Of a stretch of DNA of 64,000 nucleotides, positions 41,547 through 50,432 are shown in pieces. Position 1 is the stretch's first letter; every line of letters starts with the position of its first letter. The stretch spans positions 62,001 through 126,000 of the forward strand of contig NZ_PJMB01000002.1 of the NCBI RefSeq assembly GCF_002892835.1. Direction: 5' to 3'. The position numbers and the translations under genes are program-made. A model generated the notes under the pieces. The model was not told the origin of the DNA. It saw only the letters and a list, made by a program, of their open reading frames with translations, and did not search any database. Source of the stretch: Arthrobacter sp. AFG7.2. GTDB lineage: Bacteria > Actinomycetota > Actinomycetes > Actinomycetales > Micrococcaceae.

Positions 41547-42842
41547 TTACATGGCGGCTTTGACGTCGGCGAGGAGCTGATCCGCCGCCTGCCGGGGAGT
41601 CATGCGGTCAAAGACGACTTCCTGCGACAGCCGCTTCACCGTATCGATGAGCACCCCGCCTGCTTTGGGATGGGGGATGGCATAGGCAGGAGTGCCCAGC
41701 TCGTTGATCCGGGTCACGTATTCTGCCACCCTCCCCTCCACCGGGGTGAGCGACGGGGTGATGGCTTCCAGCATTTTGGAGCTGGAAGGAACGCCCCGAT
41801 CGAATTTGACGATTTCGCCGGCTTCGGGCGCGTGGGTGAGGAAGTCGATGAGCATCGCTGCTTCTTTGGGGTGCTCGCTGTTGGCGGCCACGGAATAGTA
41901 GATGCCCGGCTTGGTCCAGCCGCCTTCCGCCTTGAACTGCTGTTCGCCGGGGAGCCGGAAGAGCTTGAATTCCTGGCCTGCGGCCTTCTCCAGGTTGCCC
42001 AGCTGGTTGACGGAAATCAGTGTCATGGCCTTCTTTCCCAGGGCCAGCGGGGACTGCTCCAGCGCCAGGCTGGCGGACTCAAGCTCGGCTTCCACAGGCT
42101 GCGTTCCACCGCTGTCCCGCAGGCTACGGACGAATTCCCACCAGCTGGCAGCGGTTTCTGCAGTGAAGCCGATCTCGCTCCCGCCGTTCTTCCAGTAATC
42201 CTCGCCGTGCTGGCGGATCCACAAATTCATCGTTTGTTCGTCCATGGTGATGGACGTGCCCGCAACGTCCGGAAGTGCTTTGGAGATGGCTGCTGCAGTG
42301 TCCTTGAATTCATCCCAGGTCCAGGTGTTGTCATCGGGCAGGGGAACGCCTGCCTTCTCGAACAATGCCGGGTTAACTGCCATCCCGAACCCGGAGTCTC
42401 CTGTTGGGATTCCGTACAGGCCGCCGTCGATTTGCGTCCCGGCCAACGATGCCTCGGAGAAGTCGCCGGTGGGCAGGACATCCGAGTGCTTGCCCAGATC
42501 CACCAGCTGCCCGTTGTCGATGTAGGTGTACAGGTGCGGGTCTGTCATCTGCATGACGTCGGGCAGGTCGCGGGAGGCTGCGCTGGTGGACAATTTGTTG
42601 AAGTAATCACTGAAGTTGGAAAACTCCGGCTGCACCTTGATGTTGGGGTGCGCTTCCTCGAAGCGTTCGATGACCTGCTGCGTCTGCGCATGCCTGGCAT
42701 CAGAGCCCCACCAGTTGAACCTCAGCGTCACCGAATCGTCCGCGGCAGGGCTGCCGCAGCCGGCGACTCCAAGGCTTACGACGGCGGCAAGAACCGCCGC
42801 GATGGTCCTGACCTTGCGTGGTGGTGATGGTTTGAAAACCAC
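41547..42842 (-). CDS. Sugar ABC transporter substrate-binding lipoprotein
   Basis: 431 residues from a GTG with GGAG upstream. Signal peptide with lipobox LGVAGC (Cys about 29), then the family-1 binding-protein start VTLRFNWWGSDARHAQTQQ. Typical later elements are TGDSGFGMAVNPALFEKAG and TWDEFKDTA. It captures an oligosaccharide outside the membrane for the two permeases encoded divergently at 43198-45040. The ATPase is not in the window, so a shared MsiK-type ATPase is likely. Confidence 0.93.
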   Translation of the reverse strand: MVFKPSPPRKVRTIAAVLAAVVSLGVAGCGSPAADDSVTLRFNWWGSDARHAQTQQVIERFEEAHPNIKVQPEFSNFSDYFNKLSTSAASRDLPDVMQMTDPHLYTYIDNGQLVDLGKHSDVLPTGDFSEASLAGTQIDGGLYGIPTGDSGFGMAVNPALFEKAGVPLPDDNTWTWDEFKDTAAAISKALPDVAGTSITMDEQTMNLWIRQHGEDYWKNGGSEIGFTAETAASWWEFVRSLRDSGGTQPVEAELESASLALEQSPLALGKKAMTLISVNQLGNLEKAAGQEFKLFRLPGEQQFKAEGGWTKPGIYYSVAANSEHPKEAAMLIDFLTHAPEAGEIVKFDRGVPSSSKMLEAITPSLTPVEGRVAEYVTRINELGTPAYAIPHPKAGGVLIDTVKRLSQEVVFDRMTPRQAADQLLADVKAAM

Positions 42843-43014
42843 GGTGGAGCTCCTTTGCTTCAGGTGATGACCTTGCCGCCGGGCGGCGGCTGCAGGTCAT
42901 ATGGGCACCCTGGACGGGCACGAGTGTTCGGGTTTGCAGGACGACTGAGCCAATGGATGACGTTGCCGCAGCAGCAGTGCGGGGCGGCTTAAAGAATCAG
43001 TCAGAAGCCAGCAA

Positions 43015-43032
43015 TTAGTGATCGGTCACTAT
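43015..43032. promoter_or_regulatory. LacI-family operator 1
   Basis: Palindrome TTAGTGATCGGTCACTAT with central CG and TAGTGA/TCACTA arms, in the divergent control region between the binding-protein and permease genes. It matches operator 2 closely. LacI/GalR proteins bind such 16-18 bp sites with a central CG. Confidence 0.75.
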
Positions 43033-43080
43033 CACGGAAAAGCTTTCATCCAGAGCTTCAAGCGAGCTGACACTTGAAGA

Positions 43081-43098
43081 ATAGTGACCGGTAACTAT
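43081..43098. promoter_or_regulatory. LacI-family operator 2
   Basis: Palindrome ATAGTGACCGGTAACTAT, sharing the TAGTGA half-site and central CG with operator 1. The centres are 66 bases apart, so looping or control of each divergent promoter separately are both possible. The linked LacI-family gene at 45090 is the probable binder. Confidence 0.78.
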
Positions 43099-43197
43099 TT
43101 TCGTCAAGACCATTGACGCGCCGGATTTTTCACTGCAATACTCAAGTCCGTCCGGCGCCTGAGGACGCCACTTCCCAAACCACCACCCGGAGCACCC

Positions 43198-44151
43198 ATG
43201 TCAACGTTGACCCCCCTGCCCAGAAGTACCGGGGCAGGTACCGCGCCTGCCCCGCCGTCGAGATCGCTCATGAAACGGCTCGAGGAACGGGCTGCCTGGC
43301 AGTTCCTGCTCCCCTGGTTTGTAGGAATGCTGCTGATCACCATCGGCCCCATGATCGCGTCGCTCTACTTTTCCTTCACCGACTACAACCTGCTTCGCGC
43401 CCCCTCATGGGTGGGCCTGGACAACTTCGAGCAGATGCTCACTGACACGCGGCTCCACAAATCGCTCGGGGTGACGTTCGCGTACGTGCTGATCGGGGTG
43501 CCTGCGCTTCTGGTGGTGGCACTCTCCCTGGCGATGCTCCTGAACCGCGGCATTCGGGGACTTGCCTTCTACCGCTCCGTTTTCTATCTGCCGTCGCTGC
43601 TCGGCGGCTCAGTGGCGGTGGGCGTGCTCTGGCGTCAGGTCTTTGGAACCGACGGCCTGGTCAACCAGTTCCTGGCCCTCTTCGGCATCGACGGGCCGGG
43701 ATGGATTTCCAATCCAGGCACCGCGCTCAGCTCGCTGATCATGCTGCATGTCTGGAGTTTTGGCTCCTCCATGGTGATTTTCCTGGCCGGGCTACGCCAG
43801 ATCCCGGAGGAACTGTACGAGGCCGCCGCCCTGGACGGTGCAGGCCGGTGGGCCAGGTTCCGGAACGTGACCCTTCCACTGCTGACCCCCATCCTCTTCT
43901 TCAACCTCATCCTGCAGATCATCAACTCTTTCCAGACCTTCACCCAGGCCTTTGTGGTGAGCGGCGGCACCGGCGGGCCGGCAGACTCCACGCTCTTCTA
44001 CTCCCTCTACCTCTATGAGCAGGGCTTCGGCCGGCTCAACATGGGCTACGCATCGGCAATGGCATGGGTCCTGGTACTGATCATCGCCGTCTTCACGGCA
44101 ATCAACTTCTACTTCAGCAAACGATGGGTGTTCTACAGTGACCGCGATTGA
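43198..44151 (+). CDS. Sugar ABC transporter permease (MalF-type)
   Basis: 317 residues with six membrane helices and the EAA loop EELYEAAALDGAGRWARF that docks the ATPase. It overlaps the next permease gene by 14 bases. Divergent from the binding-protein gene across the two operators. Imports the oligosaccharide delivered by the lipoprotein at 41547. Confidence 0.93.
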   Translation: MSTLTPLPRSTGAGTAPAPPSRSLMKRLEERAAWQFLLPWFVGMLLITIGPMIASLYFSFTDYNLLRAPSWVGLDNFEQMLTDTRLHKSLGVTFAYVLIGVPALLVVALSLAMLLNRGIRGLAFYRSVFYLPSLLGGSVAVGVLWRQVFGTDGLVNQFLALFGIDGPGWISNPGTALSSLIMLHVWSFGSSMVIFLAGLRQIPEELYEAAALDGAGRWARFRNVTLPLLTPILFFNLILQIINSFQTFTQAFVVSGGTGGPADSTLFYSLYLYEQGFGRLNMGYASAMAWVLVLIIAVFTAINFYFSKRWVFYSDRD

Positions 44152-45040
44152 TACCGCACCAGTACAGGTTCAGACCCATAACTCACCGGACTCCGGCCGA
44201 AGCCGCAAGCAACGGGGCCAACTGCGCGGGCTAGCCAAACACATCGCACTGGTGCTTGCAGCAGGGCTGATGCTGTACCCGCTGCTGTGGATGGTGGCCA
44301 GCTCCTTCCGGCCTGAGGCCCTGATCTTCCGCGATCCCTCACTCATACCCACGGAAGTGGACACCGGACACTACGCCGACGGCTGGACTGCCCTGGCGCA
44401 TCCCTTCCATGTCTTCCTGGCCAACTCGGCCATCATCGTTGCCGGTTCGCTCCTGGGCAACCTGCTCACCTGCTCCATGGCTGCCTACGCCTTCGCAAAA
44501 CTCGAATTCCGCGGCCGCGGCATCCTGTTCGGCGCCCTGCTGCTGACCCTGATGCTGCCCATGCACGTTGTGCTGGTCCCGCAGTATGTCCTCTTCTCCA
44601 ACCTGGACTGGGTCAACACCTTCCTGCCGTTGATCGTCCCCAAATTCCTCGCGACGGACGCCTTCTTTGTGTTCCTCATGGTGCAGTTCTTCCGTGGGCT
44701 GCCCAAGGAACTGGACGAGGCCGCCCGCCTGGACGGTGCAGGGTACTGGCGGACGTACTTCCAGGTGATCCTGCCCCTGTCCGTCCCTGCCCTGGCAACC
44801 ACAGCGATCTTCACCTTCATCTGGACGTGGAACGACTTCTTCGGCCAGCTGATCTACCTCACCAAGCCTGCCCTGCAGACGGCACCCGTGGCCCTGCGCA
44901 ACTTCGTGGACGCCACCAGCGGCGCCTCCTGGGGTTCGCTGTTCGCCATGTCCATAGTGACCCTGATCCCGGTGTTCATCGTGTTCCTCGTAGGCCAGAA
45001 ATACCTCGTGAAAGGCATCGCGACAACAGGCCTCAAGTAG
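44138..45040 (+). CDS. Sugar ABC transporter permease (MalG-type)
   Basis: 300 residues from a GTG inside the end of the preceding gene. Six helices, EAA loop KELDEAARLDGAGYWRTYF and the C-terminal LVGQKYLVKGIATTGLK typical of MalG-type permeases. Forms the channel with the MalF-type partner. Confidence 0.93.
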   Translation: MTAIDTAPVQVQTHNSPDSGRSRKQRGQLRGLAKHIALVLAAGLMLYPLLWMVASSFRPEALIFRDPSLIPTEVDTGHYADGWTALAHPFHVFLANSAIIVAGSLLGNLLTCSMAAYAFAKLEFRGRGILFGALLLTLMLPMHVVLVPQYVLFSNLDWVNTFLPLIVPKFLATDAFFVFLMVQFFRGLPKELDEAARLDGAGYWRTYFQVILPLSVPALATTAIFTFIWTWNDFFGQLIYLTKPALQTAPVALRNFVDATSGASWGSLFAMSIVTLIPVFIVFLVGQKYLVKGIATTGLK

Positions 45041-45089
45041 GAATCCCAGGCGACGCACCGCCGTCGTACTGCCCATAGACTGAAGAATT

Positions 45090-46109
45090 ATGGAATCGAT
45101 CAAGGTGGCAGCCGCGCCCGGCACGGCTGCCCGCCGCGCCACCATTGTGGACGTGGCAACAGCCGCCGGCGTCTCGAAGCAGACCGTCACCCGGGCCATG
45201 AACAACATGCCGGGGATCAAAGCCGAAACCAGGGACCGCATCCAGCAGCTGGCGAAGGACCTGGGCTATGTTCCCAGCCGCTTCGCCAAAGGCCTGGCGC
45301 AGGGAGCACAAATATCCGTGGGGCTCGCCATTCCAGGCCTGACAAACCCCTACTTCCCTGCGTTTATCGCCAGCGTGGTGGAGCACGCTACCGGGCTCGG
45401 GTGGCAAGTGGTGATCAGCGATTACGTGGACAAGGCAGTAGGTCCGGTGTCCGCCGTCAGCCAGCTCGCCCCGCAGGTTGACGCCGTGATTGGCTACCTC
45501 GGCAACGAAACGGGAGCATCACAGGAGATCCTGGGGCGGCGCCCCCTGGTCCTCCTGGACCTGACAAGCAGCAACAGCGCCGGGCAGGTTTCCTTCGATT
45601 ACGCCCATGCAGCCTCCCTGGCCCTGGACCACCTGGCGGGGCAGGGCCGCCGGCACATCACCTATCTTGACTACGTTCGGGACGGCGGACTGTCCGTCCG
45701 CGGCCAGGCGTTTGCCCGGCGCGCGGGCGAAATGGGCATGTCAACCACATTCCTCAACTGTGCAGATTCGGCGGCGAGCGCCCGGGAAACCATCGCCGGG
45801 TTCCTGGCAGGCGGGAACCGCCCGGAAGCCATCGTCACGTTCAACGACCTGATGGCCGCCGGAACCATGAAGGCCCTCACCGCCGCTGGAAGGTCAATCC
45901 CCGGCGACTGCGCGGTCATCGGAATGGACGGCATTGCCATGGGAGAACTGCTGACCCCCGAGCTGACCACCCTCGCCCTGGATCTTCGGGAGGTGGGTGC
46001 CGTGGCCGTCCGGCTGGTGGAGCGGCTTCTCGCCGGGGAACTCTCACCGGCCGGTGACGACTCACGGGTGGTCCTCAAGCACCAACTGATAGTCCGGGAG
46101 TCGGCCTAA
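45090..46109 (+). CDS. LacI-family transcriptional regulator
   Basis: 339 residues. N-terminal HTH and hinge helix (TIVDVATAAGVSKQTVTRAM ... LGYVPSRFAKGLAQG), then a periplasmic-binding-protein-like sensor domain (VGLAIPGLTNPYFPAFIASV). Last gene of the permease operon. Most likely represses the galactoside locus through the two palindromes at 43015 and 43081 and is released by a galactoside or its product. Confidence 0.93.
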   Translation: MESIKVAAAPGTAARRATIVDVATAAGVSKQTVTRAMNNMPGIKAETRDRIQQLAKDLGYVPSRFAKGLAQGAQISVGLAIPGLTNPYFPAFIASVVEHATGLGWQVVISDYVDKAVGPVSAVSQLAPQVDAVIGYLGNETGASQEILGRRPLVLLDLTSSNSAGQVSFDYAHAASLALDHLAGQGRRHITYLDYVRDGGLSVRGQAFARRAGEMGMSTTFLNCADSAASARETIAGFLAGGNRPEAIVTFNDLMAAGTMKALTAAGRSIPGDCAVIGMDGIAMGELLTPELTTLALDLREVGAVAVRLVERLLAGELSPAGDDSRVVLKHQLIVRESA

Positions 46110-46263
46110 ATCACACGACGTGCAGCAACGCCTTCGGCCCCGCCATCCCCGGGGCCTGCGGCTCAGGCCGGCGTGCAAAAGTAGGGCATTTCTCCCCTGT
46201 GCACCGCCGGCCGCCGGGACTACCCTGATCCCCATCAGTGTCCACCGCCGTCGAGGAGCCGTC

Positions 46264-46581
46264 ATGGCCGGGTTTTTCCAGATCATCGAATTCAAATCCT
46301 CCCGCATCAAGGAAATCCAGGAGCTGGGCCGACCCTCCCAAACCGCGGGAAGCAACCAGCCCACCTTCCGCCGGATTGTGGCGACGGCGGACCGGGACCA
46401 CCCGGGGACCTACTTCACCATCGCGGAGTTCGAGTCCTTTGACTCGGCAATGGAGAATTCCGGCAGACCGGAAACGTCGGAGTTCGCTGCCAAAATGGCG
46501 GCGCTGTGTGACGGGCCGGTGACCTTCCACAACCTGGATGTGATCTGGGAGGACACCGGAGACGGTACGGGCACCGGTTAG
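46264..46581 (+). CDS. Uncharacterised small protein, possibly dimeric alpha/beta-barrel fold
   Basis: 105 residues from ATG 46264 with GAGG upstream. The strand-helix pattern (GFFQIIEFKSSRIKEIQEL ... FRRIVATADRDHPGTYFTIA ... VTFHNLDVIWE) resembles antibiotic-biosynthesis-monooxygenase-type folds. No catalytic residues can be named. Short spacing to the next plus-strand gene. Confidence 0.7.
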   Translation: MAGFFQIIEFKSSRIKEIQELGRPSQTAGSNQPTFRRIVATADRDHPGTYFTIAEFESFDSAMENSGRPETSEFAAKMAALCDGPVTFHNLDVIWEDTGDGTGTG

Positions 46582-46590
46582 GAGCAGACG

Positions 46591-47281
46591 GTGGCTTCCG
46601 CAGGACGGCTCCCCCACCAGAGGCGGAACACCCCGCTTACAACGGCGCGCCGGGACACCCTCCGCAGGATCCTCCTGGCCGCCGGGCCGCTCTCTTCACT
46701 GCTCTACGTGGTTTTCACGGACGTCCTGGCGGCGTCCCGGTGGGAGGGGTACCGCCGAACCGGGCAGATGGTGAGCGAACTGTTCGCCGTCGGCTCCCCC
46801 GGCCGGGAGGTCCTGGCCCCGTTTACGTGGCTCTACACGGCCATGTTCACAGTCTTCGGCCTGGGCGTGGAGCTCCGTCCGCGGGAACCGCGCCCTGCGC
46901 ATTGCCGGCGGCGTGCTCATCGCGTACGGACTGTGGAACATCATGGGAGCCCTCTACTCGCTGAGGTTGGGAGACGAAACCTCCATCGCCCCGCATATCC
47001 TCGCCACCAACGTCCAGCTCGCGCTGATGGTCGCCGCAATGTGCTTCGTGGCGGCAGGCTTCCACGGCTGGATGCGGTGGTACTCCATCCTCTCGCTCGC
47101 GGCTTCTGCAGTAATGGGCATGGTGGCGTTCGCAGCTGCTCCCGGCCCCAACCTGGTTCTCGGCATCGGCGAGCGCATCAGCATCGGGGCATTCCTCCTG
47201 TGGGTCGCAGTCCTCGCCATAGCGCTGTGGAAGCCAACGGCCAAAGACCGAATCCCCGGCAGCAAGGAGATGAAGCCATGA
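46591..47281 (+). pseudogene. DUF998-type membrane protein gene with a frameshift
   Basis: From a GTG at 46591 the first frame codes for two helices (PLSSLLYVVFTDVLA, VLAPFTWLYTAMFTVFGLGV) up to about 46868. The sequence then continues in the +1 frame (RALRIAGGVLIAYGLWNIMG ... ISIGAFLLWVAVLAIAL) to TGA 47281, which overlaps the ATG of the next gene. Joined, this gives a six-helix DUF998-like protein of about 230 residues. One inserted or lost base near 46870 breaks it; a sequencing error is possible. Confidence 0.7.
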
Positions 47282-49929
47282 CCTATATCAAGGACCTCGG
47301 CAGCGTGAAACCGGGCGATATCGCCGTCGCCGGCGGCAAAGCGGTAGGGCTGGGCGGCCTGGTCCAGGCCGGGCTGCCGGTCCCGGCCGGGTTTGTGCTG
47401 ACCACCGCCGCCTACTCGCACTTCGTCACCGAAAACGGCCTCGCGGCGGCAATCCAGGACCTGGCAGCGCTGCCACCAGAAGCGGCGCCGCAGGACTACG
47501 AGGATGCCTCGGAACGGATCACGGCCCTGTTCACGGCCGGCACCATGCCCGCCGGCATCGCCCCAGAACTGGAGGCCGCCTACGGGAACCTCGGCACCGG
47601 CGAAACACCCGTGGCCGTGCGCTCCTCCGCCACGGCCGAGGACCTCGCCTCCGCCAGTTTCGCCGGCCAGCAGGAAACCTCCCTGAACGTCCGCGGCATC
47701 GACGCCCTGACAGACGCGGTGATCGATTGCTGGGCGTCCCTCTGGACGGCGCGCGCCATGGCCTACCGCGCCCGCGAAGGTGTGCGGCCGGACCAGGTCC
47801 GGCTCGCCGTCGTGGTTCAACACATGGTGGAGGCCGAGGCCGCCGGCGTCATGTTCACCGCCAACCCCGCCAACGGCCGGCGCGACCAGACGGTCATCAG
47901 TGCCGCCTGGGGCCTGGGCGAATCGGTGGTCAGCGGGACGGTCACCACCGATGACGTGGTGGTCGACGCCGGGACCGGCACCGTCGTGTCGCGGCAGACA
48001 GCCGACAAGGACGTCATGACTGTCTACGCGGAGAACGGCATCCGGGAGCAGCCGGTGGCGGCAGCCCGCCGTCGTGCTCCCGTGCTGGATGACCAGGCGG
48101 CGGCCGACCTGGCAGCGATGGGGCAACGGACCGCGGACCACTTCGGGGTGCCGCAGGACATCGAATGGGCGCGGGCCGGCGGCGCGTTTTTCCTGCTCCA
48201 GTCCCGGCCCATTACCGCGCTGCCAGAACCGGCGGCTGACACCCCGGATACCTGGCCCGTGCCCTATCCCAACGGCCTCTACTTCCGGGCGAGCATCGTG
48301 GAGCAGCTCCCCGATCCCCTCTCCCCGCTCTTCGCCGACCTTATTGACGGCTCCGTGGCGCGCTCGCTGAAGGCCCTGATGGACGAGGCGCTGGGCCGGA
48401 GCGCGATCCGCGAGGGCGACGTGCGGATGCCCGCCATCAACGGCTACGCCTACTACTACTACCGCACCTCCGGACTGCTGCGGATGACCGGCCGGCTGGT
48501 CCCCGCGATAGGCGCCCTGGCCCTCGGCAGGGCGCACATGGGGATCGACGGCTGGCGCGGGTACTCCCATCCGCGCTACCAACGGGTCATCAAGGAATGG
48601 CAGGCACAACCCGTCACGGAGCTGACCGGCAGGGAACTGCTGGCCGGGGCGCAGGCGCTGCTGGACGCCGGGACAGTCTACTACACGGCCGTACAGTCCA
48701 TCATTCCGCTCGCGTCCACCAGCGAAATGTCCTTCCGGGCGTTCTACGACAAGCTGGTCCGCCGCGACGGCGACCCCCCGGCCCAGACGTTCCTCCTCGG
48801 CTATGACAGCGAACCCATCCGGGCCGAAAAGTCACTCTGGGACCTGGCCGGCTGGGCCCGCAGCGACCCCGCACTGATGTCGGCTTTAGTGGAACGGCCG
48901 ACGGCGGTGCTCGCCGAGTGCCAGCGCACCGGCTCGCCGCCCGCAGGGGTGGACGATGCCCTGTGGCAGGAATGGCGCTTCGCCTTCCAGGAGCATCTGG
49001 GCCTCTACGGCCACGCGGTCTACAACCTTGATTTCGCCACTCCCGTGGCCGCCGATGATCCATCCGCCCTGCTGGAAACGGTGAAGTTCTACCTCCGCGG
49101 GCAGGGCACCGACCCGCACGAGCGGCAACGGCTGCTGACCGGACGCCGGGAGGAGCTGACCGCCCAGATGGCCGGCCGGCTGGGACCGCGACGCCGCGCC
49201 GCCTTCCTCCGGCTGCTCCGGTGGGCACAGCTCGTGGCGCCCATCCGCGAAGACGCACTGGCCGACGTCGGACTCGCCTGGCCGCTGCTGCGGCGCATGC
49301 TGCTCGAACTCGGGAACCGGCTGGTGACCTCCAACGTCATCGCCGGGCCGACGGACGTATTCTGGCTGCGCTTCCAGGAGCTGGAGGCCGCCGTCAGGTT
49401 CGGCCTGGCTGAGCAAGATGCGGGAGCACCAGCCGTGGCCATTACCGGGGCTGACCGTCCGGTCCGCGCGGCCGCCGTCGAGGAGCGCAGGATGCTGTGG
49501 CGCGGCCAGGCGAAGGCCGCCGCGCCGCAGATGCTCCCGGAGCGCCCCTGGATGGAAAAGGCCATCGGGTCCATGATGCCGGCGGGATCGCAGCACCAGG
49601 CGGGGGACGTCATCAAGGGCGTGGGGGCCAGCTCCGGCCGGGTCAGCGCTCCCGTCCGTTTGCTGCGCGGTCCGCAGGACTTCGGCCAGATGCAGCCCGG
49701 CGACGTCCTGGTAGCACGCATCACCACCCCCGCCTGGACGCCGCTGTTCGCGATGGCCTCCGCCGTGGTGACCGACGTCGGCGGCCCGCTGAGCCACAGC
49801 TCCATCGTGGCCCGCGAGTACGGCATCCCGGCCGTCCTGGGCACCGGGGTCGCGACACAGCGGCTGGCCACCGGGCAGCAGGTCAGCGTGGACGGCGACG
49901 CCGGGACCGTCACAATCCAGCCTGTTTGA
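47278..49929 (+). CDS. PEP-synthase-like protein with rifamycin-phosphotransferase (RPH) domain order
   Basis: 883 residues from ATG 47278. N-terminal PPDK-type ATP-grasp domain ([52 protein letters not shown], to about 320). Then a helical middle region of about 450 residues, and a C-terminal swivelling His domain with TDVGGPLSHSSIVAREYG (H840). The C-terminal PEP-binding TIM barrel of PpsA is absent. ATP domain - middle domain - His domain is the layout of RPH, whose catalytic His is near 825 in the Listeria enzyme. RPH moves the beta-phosphate of ATP to the C21 hydroxyl of rifamycins. Many relatives have unknown substrates, so the drug target is inference. Confidence 0.8.
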   Translation: MTYIKDLGSVKPGDIAVAGGKAVGLGGLVQAGLPVPAGFVLTTAAYSHFVTENGLAAAIQDLAALPPEAAPQDYEDASERITALFTAGTMPAGIAPELEAAYGNLGTGETPVAVRSSATAEDLASASFAGQQETSLNVRGIDALTDAVIDCWASLWTARAMAYRAREGVRPDQVRLAVVVQHMVEAEAAGVMFTANPANGRRDQTVISAAWGLGESVVSGTVTTDDVVVDAGTGTVVSRQTADKDVMTVYAENGIREQPVAAARRRAPVLDDQAAADLAAMGQRTADHFGVPQDIEWARAGGAFFLLQSRPITALPEPAADTPDTWPVPYPNGLYFRASIVEQLPDPLSPLFADLIDGSVARSLKALMDEALGRSAIREGDVRMPAINGYAYYYYRTSGLLRMTGRLVPAIGALALGRAHMGIDGWRGYSHPRYQRVIKEWQAQPVTELTGRELLAGAQALLDAGTVYYTAVQSIIPLASTSEMSFRAFYDKLVRRDGDPPAQTFLLGYDSEPIRAEKSLWDLAGWARSDPALMSALVERPTAVLAECQRTGSPPAGVDDALWQEWRFAFQEHLGLYGHAVYNLDFATPVAADDPSALLETVKFYLRGQGTDPHERQRLLTGRREELTAQMAGRLGPRRRAAFLRLLRWAQLVAPIREDALADVGLAWPLLRRMLLELGNRLVTSNVIAGPTDVFWLRFQELEAAVRFGLAEQDAGAPAVAITGADRPVRAAAVEERRMLWRGQAKAAAPQMLPERPWMEKAIGSMMPAGSQHQAGDVIKGVGASSGRVSAPVRLLRGPQDFGQMQPGDVLVARITTPAWTPLFAMASAVVTDVGGPLSHSSIVAREYGIPAVLGTGVATQRLATGQQVSVDGDAGTVTIQPV

Positions 49930-49932
49930 GGG

Positions 49933-50259
49933 TTACTCCTGCATGCCGGGGTGCACGGGAACGAAATCGATTTTGTTGCCGGAGTTCGTCCGGCCTGCAG
50001 AGGTCCTGGAGTATCCGCGCGCATCAAGATCGTTCTTGGCGCGGAATTCGGCGAGCGCCGCATCGTAGGCCTTGTTCAGGGCCAGGCCTGAGAACTCCCC
50101 CGTGCTCCCGTCAGTGAAATTAATTCTGATGCGGACGCTGGCCGGGTAGTGCCGGTTCATCCGGATAAAGCCTTCTGCGTCCTGCTGGAGGGTGATCAAG
50201 GGACTCTGCTTTCGTTGGGTTTCAGCCTCAAGTGTGGCGTACCTTGCACCGTTTACCAC
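49933..50259 (-). CDS. Uncharacterised small protein
   Basis: 108 residues from a GTG at 50259. Strand-rich centre (ASVRIRINFTDGSTGEFSGL) with a following helix (NKAYDAALAEFRAKNDLD). No signal peptide or helix through the membrane, and no family recognised. Convergent with the RPH-like gene, ending four bases from it. Confidence 0.55.
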   Translation of the reverse strand: MVNGARYATLEAETQRKQSPLITLQQDAEGFIRMNRHYPASVRIRINFTDGSTGEFSGLALNKAYDAALAEFRAKNDLDARGYSRTSAGRTNSGNKIDFVPVHPGMQE

Positions 50260-50432
50260 AAATTCGCCTGCCTGCTACCAGATGGTGCCTGTCAGGCGGC
50301 CAAATGGACGAAGACCGGTGCATTGTGCGACACTTCACAAGTTTTGATGTGGTGCGCGCCACTCCGTTCACCCACCCGGCACGCACCATCTCACGCATCA
50401 CCCACGCTCTTCCATGGAGGGAACCCACACTT

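Noticed and set aside
40854-42827. Plus-strand open frame of 657 codons opposite the GH42 and sugar-binding genes
   Set aside because: Antisense shadow; spans a hairpin and two real genes, with no start signal or domain.
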